The notes below the pieces were generated by a model, which saw nothing but the letters and a program-made list of their open reading frames with translations, was not told where the DNA came from and searched no databases. From Pseudomonadota bacterium (GTDB lineage Bacteria; Pseudomonadota; Gammaproteobacteria; Burkholderiales; Gallionellaceae), in the NCBI GenBank assembly GCA_021783525.1, contig JAJXTT010000055.1, positions 1 through 6,330 on the forward strand: a DNA stretch of 6,330 nt, read 5' to 3'. Both the position numbers and the translations under genes were made by a program. Shown here piece by piece: positions 1-6,121 of this stretch. Position 1 is the first letter of the stretch. Each line of letters begins with the position of its first letter.

Positions 1-309
1 CTGCGCGCCGGGATGGGAGGGCACTTTGTAATGAACATTTCGGAATCGATGAACCTGCTTGAGGTTGTAGCCGAATTCACCGGCAAGATCATGGCAGCGT
101 CCCTGCAGGCGGACAGATCTCTTTACGACAGCAACCTGCGCGGCAAGCTCGCCTTTGCCATCGGCAACGAGGGAGCAGGGCTATCCTCAGCTTTGCTGGA
201 TGCAGCGCAGCACCATTTCATCATCCCCATGCCGGGCAAGATCGAGTCGCTGAATGCCGCTGCGGCAACGGCGGTATGTTTGTTCGAGGCGGTGAGGCAG
301 CGGCGTTAA
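1..309 (+). CDS. TrmH/SpoU-family RNA methyltransferase, C-terminal part (5' end outside window)
   Basis: This is the end of an S-adenosylmethionine-dependent RNA 2'-O-ribose methyltransferase of the SpoU (SPOUT, trefoil-knot) class. The frame is open from the first base, so 102 residues are visible and the true start lies to the left. The ATG at 13 is probably internal, because the residues before it (LRAG, then MGGHF) match the usual Arg-Ala-x-x-Gly-x-Phe stretch of the family. Two diagnostic motifs are visible: motif 2, FAIGNEGAGLS at visible residues 52-62, and motif 3, IPMPGKIESLNAAAA at 75-89. Both belong to the knot that binds the cofactor, and the Ser-Leu-Asn is the typical motif 3 core. 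The family methylates rRNA or tRNA in the cytoplasm, but the target cannot be told from this fragment. The gene points toward the hydrogenase operon, tail to tail with hoxW, and no functional link is apparent. Confidence 0.9.
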   Translation: MRAGMGGHFVMNISESMNLLEVVAEFTGKIMAASLQADRSLYDSNLRGKLAFAIGNEGAGLSSALLDAAQHHFIIPMPGKIESLNAAAATAVCLFEAVRQRR

Positions 310-340
310 AGTGAAACTCGCGTAGCGATTCGTTTGCCAT

Positions 341-360
341 TTCTCCCGCATGCGGGGGAA
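341..360. repeat. GC palindrome with CCCGC/GCGGG core, REP-like
   Basis: The sequence TTCTCCCGCATGCGGGGGAA is almost self-complementary over 20 bases, with one G-T wobble. It lies between two convergent genes, 31 bases after the methyltransferase stop. No run of T follows it on either strand, so it is not a classical intrinsic terminator. Together with the second palindrome at 422-434, which has the same CCCGC/GCGGG core, it resembles the extragenic palindromes often scattered through betaproteobacterial genomes. The G-rich tail GTTGGATAGGGGG (362-374) may be part of a decayed copy. Multiplicity in the genome cannot be judged from one window. Confidence 0.5.
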
Positions 361-421
361 AGTTGGATAGGGGGAAACGGGCATGACGAGCTTAATTATC
401 GGGAGAGGTAATTTTGTTATG

Positions 422-434
422 CCCGCTAAGCGGG
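422..434. repeat. Short CCCGC-TAA-GCGGG hairpin directly after hoxW
   Basis: This is a perfect 5-bp stem with a 3-base loop, two bases beyond the hoxW stop codon. Read on the minus strand, the bases after it are CATAACAAAATT and not a T tract. It could therefore protect or pause the 3' end of the hox transcript, but it is not a convincing intrinsic terminator. It shares its stem sequence with the palindrome at 341-360, which suggests that both belong to one repeat type. A weak AATTA/TAATT dyad (394-398, 409-413) lies between them. Confidence 0.4.
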
Positions 435-436
435 AA

Positions 437-910
437 TCAACTCGTGCAGGGGCTGTGCATCTGCGGTCTGCGTGCCAGCCAGTTGCGAATCTCCGCAGTC
501 GCAAGCTGCAGATTAACTGACGCTTCATCGCTCAGGCCTTCCCCCAGTTCGAAACCGTAACCGCGTATGCGTAACAGAAAACTGGCCGGAGCGTCTGCGC
601 CATACACTTGTTTGAAGGTGTGCAACAGCGCGAACGGTGTCATGGCATGGCTGGTGTAACTATGGTCTTGTGCTGCAGCGATTTCGGCGAAATGGAACGG
701 GGCATCGCAGGACATATCCGCGTCGACGAACAGTACCGCACTGCGCCCGCGCAGATCGGTGACATGCTCGACCTGCAACTGGAAGTCCTCGATCAGTTCG
801 GCCTGGGCAGCTATTTGGTCAGTCTGGATTCGGCGGACCAGTAGCGGTGCCAGCGCGTCGTCGCCGCGCGATTCGTTGCCGATTGCGAAGATCAGGAGCG
901 GAGCGCCCAT
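437..910 (-). CDS. hoxW: HoxW, [NiFe]-hydrogenase maturation endopeptidase
   Basis: This 157-residue protein belongs to the HycI/HybD/HoxW peptidase family. It cuts the C-terminal extension from the hydrogenase large subunit after nickel is inserted, which lets the subunit close and assemble. The N-terminal signature GNESRGDD is at residues 11-18. By alignment with E. coli HybD (Ni-sensing Glu16, Asp62, His93), the metal-binding residues here should be Asp18, Asp63 (in FVDAD) and His88 (in TSHAMTP). The start codon overlaps the hoxH stop as TGATG (one shared base), and no good Shine-Dalgarno precedes it, so it is probably translated by coupling to hoxH. The substrate should be HoxH from the adjacent gene, since each such protease is normally specific for one hydrogenase. 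In Ralstonia-type operons hoxI may follow hoxW. Here the next thing downstream is noncoding DNA and a convergent unrelated gene. Confidence 0.92.
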   Translation of the reverse strand: MGAPLLIFAIGNESRGDDALAPLLVRRIQTDQIAAQAELIEDFQLQVEHVTDLRGRSAVLFVDADMSCDAPFHFAEIAAAQDHSYTSHAMTPFALLHTFKQVYGADAPASFLLRIRGYGFELGEGLSDEASVNLQLATAEIRNWLARRPQMHSPCTS

Positions 911-2397
911 CAGTCTGAGGAACAGAACGAACCGTCGGAGGACCGTGTCAGCACATCGACCCGGTCACCTTCTACGTCCAGCAATTCAACTTCCAGCGGC
1001 ATCTTGCCCAGTGCATGGGTCGCGCAGGACAGGCATGGGTCGAAGGCACGGATGGCGACCTCGATGTGGTTGAGCATGCCTTCGGTGAGTTTGCGCCCGT
1101 CGATGTACTGCCGCGCAACCTGGCGGATGGCCTCGTTCATCGCCTGGTTATTGTGGGTGGTGGAAACAATCAGGTTGCAGCGCACGATCTGGTCGTTCTC
1201 GTCGACTTTGTAGTGATGGATCAGCGTGCCGCGCGGGGCTTCGATCACACCCACGCCGCGCTCCTGCCGCTCGCCCTTGCTGACCAGATCGTCGCCTTGC
1301 AGGTCGGGATCGTGCAGCAGGTCTTGTATTACTTCGGCGGCATGCAGCATCTCTATCATGCGCGCCCAGTGGAAGCCCAGCGTCGCGCCCGTTGCCGATC
1401 CGCCATTGAAGGCCAGGAACTCCAGGCGAGCCTGTTCGGCCTCTGGAGTGGGAATGAAGTCGCACTGTGTCACGCGCGAGAGCGGCCCGACACGGTACCA
1501 GCCGGTCTCGGGCCCCAGGCTACGCAGGAACGGGAATTTCATGTATGACCAGGCCTTCACGTCCTCGAAGATGACGTCCCAGTAATGGCTGTAATCGTAA
1601 TGGTCGAACAGTGTGTTTCCATCCATGTCGCGGGCACGCAAGCCTCCGTGGTAAAGGTCGAGCGCGCCGTCGCCGCGCACCATGTTGAGCGTGTGCGCCT
1701 TGAAGCGGCCGAAGTTGTTGTAGAGGTCGAGATTCTGTTCGAACAGCTGCCGGGCGATTCCGACCGATTCGCGGCTCCAGGCCACCACCTGCCCGATGTC
1801 CTTGAGCAGGTAGTCGCGCTCTTCGATGCTGACGTTCTTGTTCACGCCGCCCGGGATGGAGCCCGTGCCGTGGATGCGTTTTCCCGCGGTGATGCGGATC
1901 ACTTCCTGGCCGAATTTGCGGAGCAGCACGCCTTGTTTTGCGATCTCGGGGTAGGCGGCAGCGATGCCCACGATGTTGCGCCTGGCCATTTCCGAATCGA
2001 AACCGAACAGGAGGTCGGGCGAGCACAGATGGAAGAAATGCAGCGCGTGCGACTGCAGGATCTGGCCGTAATGCATCAAACGGCGGACTTTCTCCGCTGT
2101 CGGCGTGAGCTCGGCGCCCACGATCATGTCCATCGCCTTGGATGCGGCGAGATGGTGGCTCACCGGGCAGATGCCGCATAGCCGCTGCACCATCACCGGT
2201 GCTTCCCAGTAGGGGCGGCCCTGAATGAATTTCTCGAATCCGCGGAATTCGACGATGTGCAACCGCACCTGATGCACATGGTCGTACTCGTCCAGCAGCA
2301 GCGTCACCTTGCCGTGGCCCTCGACGCGCGACACCGGGTCGATGGCGACACGGCGCAGTTTTTCGGGGTGGGCGGCGGTTTCCAGATCATTACCCAT
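910..2397 (-). CDS. hoxH: HoxH, NAD-reducing [NiFe]-hydrogenase large (catalytic) subunit
   Basis: HoxH carries the Ni-Fe site that splits or forms H2. From the chosen start it has 495 residues. The N-terminal motif RVEGHGK contains Glu26, the residue expected to relay protons. The first metal motif RLCGICPVSHH supplies Cys74 and Cys77, and the second, DPCLSCATH (453-461), supplies Cys455 and Cys458. These four cysteines are the Ni/Fe ligands. HoxW is expected to cut after His461, releasing 34 residues that begin ALGKMPLE and end FCSSD. The frame also contains an in-frame TTG at 2403, two codons upstream. I prefer the ATG at 2397, because AAAGGA lies 8 bases before it and only 2 bases before the TTG. 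The Ralstonia-type order, with HoxY before and HoxW after, marks group 3d rather than F420- or methyl viologen-linked group 3 enzymes. The protein should be cytoplasmic, as no Tat signal is seen on the partner small subunit. Confidence 0.97.
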   Translation of the reverse strand: MGNDLETAAHPEKLRRVAIDPVSRVEGHGKVTLLLDEYDHVHQVRLHIVEFRGFEKFIQGRPYWEAPVMVQRLCGICPVSHHLAASKAMDMIVGAELTPTAEKVRRLMHYGQILQSHALHFFHLCSPDLLFGFDSEMARRNIVGIAAAYPEIAKQGVLLRKFGQEVIRITAGKRIHGTGSIPGGVNKNVSIEERDYLLKDIGQVVAWSRESVGIARQLFEQNLDLYNNFGRFKAHTLNMVRGDGALDLYHGGLRARDMDGNTLFDHYDYSHYWDVIFEDVKAWSYMKFPFLRSLGPETGWYRVGPLSRVTQCDFIPTPEAEQARLEFLAFNGGSATGATLGFHWARMIEMLHAAEVIQDLLHDPDLQGDDLVSKGERQERGVGVIEAPRGTLIHHYKVDENDQIVRCNLIVSTTHNNQAMNEAIRQVARQYIDGRKLTEGMLNHIEVAIRAFDPCLSCATHALGKMPLEVELLDVEGDRVDVLTRSSDGSFCSSD

Positions 2398-2405
2398 ATT
2401 CAAAA

Positions 2406-2411
2406 TCCTTT
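2406..2411 (-). promoter_or_regulatory. hoxH Shine-Dalgarno (AAAGGA) that decides the start
   Basis: On the minus strand AAAGGA is followed by 8 bases and then ATG at 2397. This spacing favours the ATG over the in-frame TTG at 2403. The first bases of the site are also the last bases of the 2409-2484 inverted repeat, so a folded transcript would hold part of the ribosome binding site at the foot of the hairpin. Confidence 0.7.
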
Positions 2412-2484
2412 GCCACCGAGTACACAGAGACCACAGAGAACTTCGCAGCCTTTCTCTGTGTGCTCTGTGATCTCTGTGGCCAAA
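2409..2484. repeat. Long inverted repeat of CACAGAG units in the hoxY-hoxH gap
   Basis: The left arm (2409-2440) and right arm (2451-2484) are near-complementary over about 32 bases, with five or so mismatches and one inserted base, around a 10-base loop (2441-2450). Each arm holds three CACAGAG-like units repeated every 9 bases: CACCGAG, CACAGAG and CACAGAG on the left, and the complementary CTCTGTG units on the right. The ends are TTTGCCAC and GTGGCCAAA. Repeats of this look (CCACAGAG...CTCTGTGG) occur between genes in many proteobacterial genomes, so this is most likely a dispersed non-coding palindromic element inserted into the operon. No open reading frame or target-site duplication is evident. 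In RNA it would form a stable stem between the diaphorase/small-subunit genes and hoxH-hoxW. Confidence 0.85.
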
Positions 2485-2490
2485 TGTATT

Positions 2491-3030
2491 TCAATCATAC
2501 TTAATCAACCCATGCCCCAGTTCCGGCGTCTTGCCGGCGATGAGGTCGGTGAGGAATTTCCAGATGGCGTCGGCGGAAGGCGGACAGCCGGGAATGAAGT
2601 AATCGATCTTCACCACTTCGTGCAGCGGATGCACCTTGTCCAGCGGCAGCGGCAGTTCCGGGTCGTTCGGGATGTGTCCATGCAACAGCCCCGGCTCGGT
2701 GAGGTACACCTCGGTCAGGCAACTGCCCAGGTCGAGATGATTGCGCTGCGCAGGCAATCCGCCATTGATGGCGCAGGCACCGATCGCGATCAGAATCCTG
2801 CAGTTCTTGCGAAACTCATGCAGCACATGCACGTTCTCTGCGTTGCAGACGCCGCCCTCGACGAGACCGATATCGCATGGTCCGCAATGTTTGATGTCGG
2901 TCAGCGGCGAACGGTCGAATTCGATGAGATCGAGCAGAGGGAAAAGGCGTTCGTCGATATCCAGTATGGACATGTGGCAACCGAAGCAGCCGGCCAGCGA
3001 CGTGGTGGCGACGCGCAGTTTCTTGCTCAT
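2491..3030 (-). CDS. hoxY: HoxY, NAD-reducing [NiFe]-hydrogenase small subunit
   Basis: HoxY passes electrons between the HoxH Ni-Fe site and the HoxU iron-sulfur chain through a proximal [4Fe-4S] cluster. It has 179 residues. The N-terminal motif TSLAGCFGCHMSILD gives Cys15 and Cys18. Cys86 (IAIGACAINGG) and Cys149 (FIPGCPPSAD) complete the cluster set usual in HoxY. Extra cysteines at 49, 52, 62, 77 and 104 have no assigned role. It lacks the Tat signal and the C-terminal extra cluster domain of periplasmic uptake hydrogenase small subunits, as expected for the short cytoplasmic type. The frame is open further upstream, but the ATG at 3030 is supported by AAGGAA five bases before it, the match of the N-terminus to the family, and the ATGA overlap with the hoxU stop. 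It is shorter at the N-terminus than the Ralstonia protein as I remember it (about 209 residues). Confidence 0.95.
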   Translation of the reverse strand: MSKKLRVATTSLAGCFGCHMSILDIDERLFPLLDLIEFDRSPLTDIKHCGPCDIGLVEGGVCNAENVHVLHEFRKNCRILIAIGACAINGGLPAQRNHLDLGSCLTEVYLTEPGLLHGHIPNDPELPLPLDKVHPLHEVVKIDYFIPGCPPSADAIWKFLTDLIAGKTPELGHGLIKYD

Positions 3031-3779
3031 GGTGTTCCTTCGCAAGCCGCACAATTCCCGTCGGCATCGGTCTGCCGAGGTGCATCGTCCAGTGCCTGCG
3101 CGCTGATCGGACGCTGGTCGTAACGCCTTTCGCCGATGGGCACGCTGAAACCGGCGCGCTTGGGAAGGATCACGCCGACGGGGCAGACCTGCATGGCCTT
3201 GTCGGCGAGCGAGATATCGGTATCGGAGAGTTTGCCGGACTCGGCGTTGACGATCAGGTGCTTGGTGATGCCGCGCCCGGATAGCGCAAACACGTTCTTT
3301 CCGTCCACCTCGCTGGAGGCGCGCACGCACAATTCGCACAGGATGCAGCGGTTGAAGTCCAGCAGGATATCCGGGTGCGAGGCGTCCAGAGGGCGATCGG
3401 GATAGAGGTGGCGGAAACCTGTCGCGTGGACTTCGAGGTCATAGCCCAGCGCCTGCAATGCACAGTTGCCGCTCTTCTCGCACGACGGGCAGAAATGGTT
3501 GCCTTCGGCGAACAGCATCTGCACCAGCGAACGACGCAACGCGTTCAACTCCTCGATCCCGCTTTCGACTTGCAGTCCGGTCTCGGCGGGCATGGTGCAT
3601 GAGGCCACGGTGCGCCCGTTGATCTTGACCGTGCATAGTTTGCAGCTGCCATGCGGCTTGAATTCCGGGTGATAGCACAGGTGAGGGATGTAATGACCGG
3701 CAGCCAACGCGGCCTGCATCACGGTCTGGCCCGGTTCGAAGGGAATAGTCGAGCCGTCGAGGAGGAAGGTATCCTTCAT
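3027..3779 (-). CDS. hoxU: HoxU, diaphorase iron-sulfur subunit of NAD-reducing hydrogenase
   Basis: HoxU is related to the N-terminal part of complex I NuoG and wires the HoxF flavin site to HoxY. It has 250 residues. A plant-type [2Fe-2S] domain has Cys35, Cys46, Cys49 and Cys61 (C-x10-C-x2-C-x11-C). Next comes a His-Cys3 [4Fe-4S] site with His95, Cys97, Cys100 and Cys106 in NHFCPSCEKSGNC. A further [4Fe-4S] site uses Cys145, Cys148, Cys151 and Cys199 (CILCELC ... CP). The conserved GERRYD follows at 216-221, and a poorly conserved tail of about 29 residues ends GNCAACEGTP with a C-x2-C pair (Cys243, Cys246). The start has a strong AAGGAG five bases upstream. It overlaps the hoxF stop as ATGA, and its own stop overlaps the hoxY start in the same way. 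A free-standing NuoG fragment is excluded by the context. Confidence 0.95.
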   Translation of the reverse strand: MKDTFLLDGSTIPFEPGQTVMQAALAAGHYIPHLCYHPEFKPHGSCKLCTVKINGRTVASCTMPAETGLQVESGIEELNALRRSLVQMLFAEGNHFCPSCEKSGNCALQALGYDLEVHATGFRHLYPDRPLDASHPDILLDFNRCILCELCVRASSEVDGKNVFALSGRGITKHLIVNAESGKLSDTDISLADKAMQVCPVGVILPKRAGFSVPIGERRYDQRPISAQALDDAPRQTDADGNCAACEGTP

Positions 3780-5590
3780 TCGATCTCCTTCAGATGCGCG
3801 CCGGCATCGTCGCGACCGGTCATCTGCCGCGCGCGCGCCAGCGATCCGTCAAGATCGAAGGCGGGTGAGAACATCAGCGATTTCAGCTTGTTTTCGTAGG
3901 AGGGGCGGAAATGCTTGAGGGTGTGCAGAACCGGGTTGCAGGCAGTGCGCCCCAGGCCGCAGTGCGAAGTGGTCTGCAACACGCGATCAAGGTTTTCGAC
4001 CTCGGAGAGGTCGTAGCGCGTGCCATGCCCGGCCGCGATCTTGTCCATGGTCTGTTTCAGGATGGAGGTGCCGACACGGCAGGGGGTGCAGAAGCCGCAG
4101 CTCTCGTGTGCGAAGAAATGCACGAAATTGCGCGCCACTTCAAACAGGTCGCGGCTGTCGTCGAAGATCATGAACGCTCCCGCGGTAGGCAGATCCTCAA
4201 AGCCCAATCTGCGGTCGAATTCGCTTTCCGCAACACAGATGCCGGAAGGTCCGCTGACCTGCACCGCAAGCGTGTTCACCGCACCGCAATCCTGCAATAT
4301 CTCGCGCACCGAGACGCCAAAGGGATATTCGTAGATACCGGGGCGCTGGCAATCGCCGGACACGGAGATCAGTTTGCTGCCGGTGGATTTCGCCGTGCCG
4401 ATGGCGCGAAATCGCTCGGCGCCCATATGCAATGCCAGCACAGCCTGGCAGAAGGTCTCCACGTTGTCCACGGCGGTGGGTTGCTGCAGATAGCCGTGCG
4501 TCACCGGGAATGGCGGGCGATTGCGCGGCACGCCGCGCTTGCCTTCCAGGGATTCGATCAGGGCTGATTCTTCGCCGCAGATGTATGCGCCGGCGCCGAG
4601 ATGTATCTCGATGTCGAAGTCGAAACCGGCCTGCCCGAGGATGCCTGTGCCCAGCAGATTGTTGTCACGACGGCGCTGCAACACCGCCTGCAACGGTTCG
4701 AGCAGGTATCGGTATTCCCCGCGCAGATAGAACAAGCCTTTTTTCGCGCCTACGGCGAGAGCGCACAGCGTCATGCCTTCGAAGACGAGATCAGGCTGGC
4801 GAGTGAGCAGCACGCGGTCCTTGAATGTGCCCGGTTCACCCTCATCTGCGTTGCATACCACGTAATGTTCGGATCCCTGTGCATTGCGGCAGGCCTCCCA
4901 TTTCAGTCCGGTGGAAAAACCTGCGCCGCCGCGTCCCCGCAAGCCTGAAGCCTTGATGGATTCGACGACGTTGGGCGCGCCCGAGGACAGGGCAGCGCGC
5001 AGCAATTCTCCGGGTGCCAGTGCGCTATCGAGCAACAGGCCGCTGCGTCGGATATTGTCTTCGACACGGAAGAAGTCGGCGGGCCAGTCTGCCAGCGGCG
5101 TGCGGTTGCGTATCAGCTGGACGATCTCCTGCACCCGCTGGTGATTCAGGTTCGTGACGGCGTGCCCGTTGACCAGCAGCGCCGGTCCCTGGTCGCACAT
5201 CCCGGTACAAGAGGTGGTATCGATGCTGACCAGGCCGTCCTCGGAGACCTTGCCCGGCTGCAGCCACAATTGCTGGCACATAAGCTCCATCAACGGCTGG
5301 CTGCCCAGCATGCGATCGGTGATGTTGTCGGAGAACAGGACGCGGTAGTCGCCGTGAGGTTTCAGGTGCAGGAAGGAGTAGAACGAGGCCACGCTTTCGA
5401 TGCGTGCGCGGGGAATGGATAATCTTTGGGCCAGTTCGGTGACGATCCGGTGCGGAATATGGCCGAAGTGCTCCTGAATCTCGCGCAGTATCTGCAACAG
5501 CTGGGATGCCCTGCTTTGATGGCGCTGTAACAATTGATCCAGCCATGCCTGCCCGGAAGCGTCAAAACGTATTTCGTTGTCTGGTAGCAT
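3776..5590 (-). CDS. hoxF: HoxF, diaphorase NAD(H)/FMN subunit with fused N-terminal HoxE/NuoE-like domain
   Basis: HoxF oxidises NADH or reduces NAD+ with bound FMN and exchanges electrons with HoxU. The 604 residues are close to the Ralstonia-type length (about 602). Residues 1-165 form a HoxE/NuoE-like thioredoxin-fold domain (LREIQEHFGHIP at 35-46). The rest is NuoF-like: the glycine-rich loop GLRGRGGAGFSTGLKW (216-231), CNADEGEPGTFKDR (246-259), the nucleotide/FMN-binding segment GAGAYICGEESALIESLEGKRG-like (332-353), and [4Fe-4S] ligands Cys498, Cys501, Cys504 (ESCGFCTPC) and Cys544. In the N-terminal domain the classical first cysteine pair is replaced by Ser87 and Asp92, while Cys128 and Cys132 (CTGMC) and an extra Cys105 are present. 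It is first in the operon. The start at 5590 lacks a clear Shine-Dalgarno, so the exact N-terminus is less certain. There is no separate hoxE. Confidence 0.95.
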   Translation of the reverse strand: MLPDNEIRFDASGQAWLDQLLQRHQSRASQLLQILREIQEHFGHIPHRIVTELAQRLSIPRARIESVASFYSFLHLKPHGDYRVLFSDNITDRMLGSQPLMELMCQQLWLQPGKVSEDGLVSIDTTSCTGMCDQGPALLVNGHAVTNLNHQRVQEIVQLIRNRTPLADWPADFFRVEDNIRRSGLLLDSALAPGELLRAALSSGAPNVVESIKASGLRGRGGAGFSTGLKWEACRNAQGSEHYVVCNADEGEPGTFKDRVLLTRQPDLVFEGMTLCALAVGAKKGLFYLRGEYRYLLEPLQAVLQRRRDNNLLGTGILGQAGFDFDIEIHLGAGAYICGEESALIESLEGKRGVPRNRPPFPVTHGYLQQPTAVDNVETFCQAVLALHMGAERFRAIGTAKSTGSKLISVSGDCQRPGIYEYPFGVSVREILQDCGAVNTLAVQVSGPSGICVAESEFDRRLGFEDLPTAGAFMIFDDSRDLFEVARNFVHFFAHESCGFCTPCRVGTSILKQTMDKIAAGHGTRYDLSEVENLDRVLQTTSHCGLGRTACNPVLHTLKHFRPSYENKLKSLMFSPAFDLDGSLARARQMTGRDDAGAHLKEIE

Positions 5591-5677
5591 AGCGTTGTCG
5601 TTAAGCCCGTGACCGAAACGTACGATAGCAGTTTACCCCTATTCAATATTAACAGTACAAGAAGGAAGTGATTGACC
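5591..5677. promoter_or_regulatory. Divergent hoxF / thioredoxin intergenic region
   Basis: These 87 bases separate the first hox gene (-) from the thioredoxin gene (+), so promoters for both should lie here or inside the gene starts. An A+T-rich patch (5640-5660, including AATATTAA) is the likely melting region. I could not place a convincing sigma-70 pair. On the minus strand no GG-N10-GC (sigma-54 -24/-12) element with correct spacing is visible. A short CGTACG palindrome is at 5619-5624. On the plus strand GAAGGAAG at 5661-5668 is the thioredoxin ribosome binding site. Confidence 0.45.
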
Positions 5678-6046
5678 ATGCACATGCACGACCCCCATCC
5701 CTTTTCATTCGAAGTGGAAGAAGCCAATTTTGACGAGCGTGTCGTCGCCCGTTCACAGGACGCCCCCATCCTGCTCGATATAGGCGCCGAATGGTGCGCG
5801 CCATGCAAGGTCCTGGGGCCGCATCTGGAGAGACTTGCGAAGGAATATAGCGGAAAGTTCCTGCTGGCCAAGGTGGATGCCGACGAGAACATGCGTATCG
5901 CTGGAAAGCATAAAGTCCGGGGATTTCCTACGGTCATTGCCTACAGCCGGGGTGTTGAGATCGACCGTTTTCACAGTTCCCAGTCGGATCACTTCCTGCG
6001 CCAGTTCATCGACAAGCTGATCGCACACCATCAGGGTAACGCTTGA
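5678..6046 (+). CDS. Small thioredoxin-family protein (WCAPC active site)
   Basis: This is a single-domain thioredoxin of 122 residues that reduces or exchanges disulfides in the cytoplasm. The active site is AEWCAPCK with Cys40 and Cys43. The family cis-proline is Pro84 in RGFPTV, and the buried-core stretch LLAKVDADEN lies at 62-71. The C-A-P-C dipeptide differs from the C-G-P-C of thioredoxin 1 and is common in thioredoxin-like proteins such as the YbbN thioredoxin domain, but the TPR region of YbbN is absent. The short N-terminal extension MHMHDPHPF is rich in histidine. No signal peptide or membrane segment is seen. I chose the ATG at 5678 over the in-frame TTG at 5672 because GAAGGAAG then sits about 9 bases upstream. 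It is divergent from hoxF and may share control, but a role in hydrogenase function is only inferred from position. It is not recognisable as HyaE/HupG. Confidence 0.9.
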   Translation: MHMHDPHPFSFEVEEANFDERVVARSQDAPILLDIGAEWCAPCKVLGPHLERLAKEYSGKFLLAKVDADENMRIAGKHKVRGFPTVIAYSRGVEIDRFHSSQSDHFLRQFIDKLIAHHQGNA

Positions 6047-6075
6047 CCGCCGAACAAGCTTTGATGGCGGAATGC

Positions 6076-6101
6076 AAAAGCCTGTTTTACAGGCAGTTTT
6101 T
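6076..6101. terminator. Bidirectional intrinsic terminator between thioredoxin and regulator genes
   Basis: The stem GCCTGT (6080-6085) and ACAGGC (6089-6094) closes a TTT loop. On the plus strand it is followed by AG and TTTTT (6097-6101), which suits the thioredoxin gene. On the minus strand it is followed by TTTT (complement of 6076-6079), which suits the convergent regulator gene. A weaker CCGCC/GGCGG dyad (6047-6051, 6066-6070) lies just before it. Confidence 0.75.
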
Positions 6102-6121
6102 CGGTGGGTCAGGGCAGGGTC

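Noticed and set aside
1585..2181. 198-codon open frame on the plus strand inside hoxH
   Set aside because: It is antisense to hoxH, which has full family motifs. The translation has no recognisable domain and is the usual open mirror frame of a GC-rich gene.
2409..2484. CACAGAG periodic units as a CRISPR array or operator cluster
   Set aside because: Units of 7 bases every 9 bases in inverted arms have no spacers. The arrangement fits a palindromic dispersed repeat, not a CRISPR array.
2257..3123. 288-codon plus-strand frame across the hoxH start, the repeat and hoxY
   Set aside because: It runs through the palindrome and antisense to two well-supported genes. The product is Gln/His-rich with no family resemblance.
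3911..4567. 218-codon plus-strand frame inside hoxF
   Set aside because: It is antisense to the NuoF-like region with conserved flavin and cluster motifs, and its translation shows no domain.
5591..5640. Possible sigma-54 promoter for hoxF (GGGG...TGC on the minus strand near 5628-5640)
   Set aside because: The GG to GC spacing is 8 bases instead of the required 10, so it does not meet the -24/-12 consensus.
5362..5937. 191-codon minus-strand frame spanning the thioredoxin gene, the intergenic region and the hoxF start
   Set aside because: It is antisense to the thioredoxin active site and out of frame with hoxF. No domain or ribosome binding site supports it.
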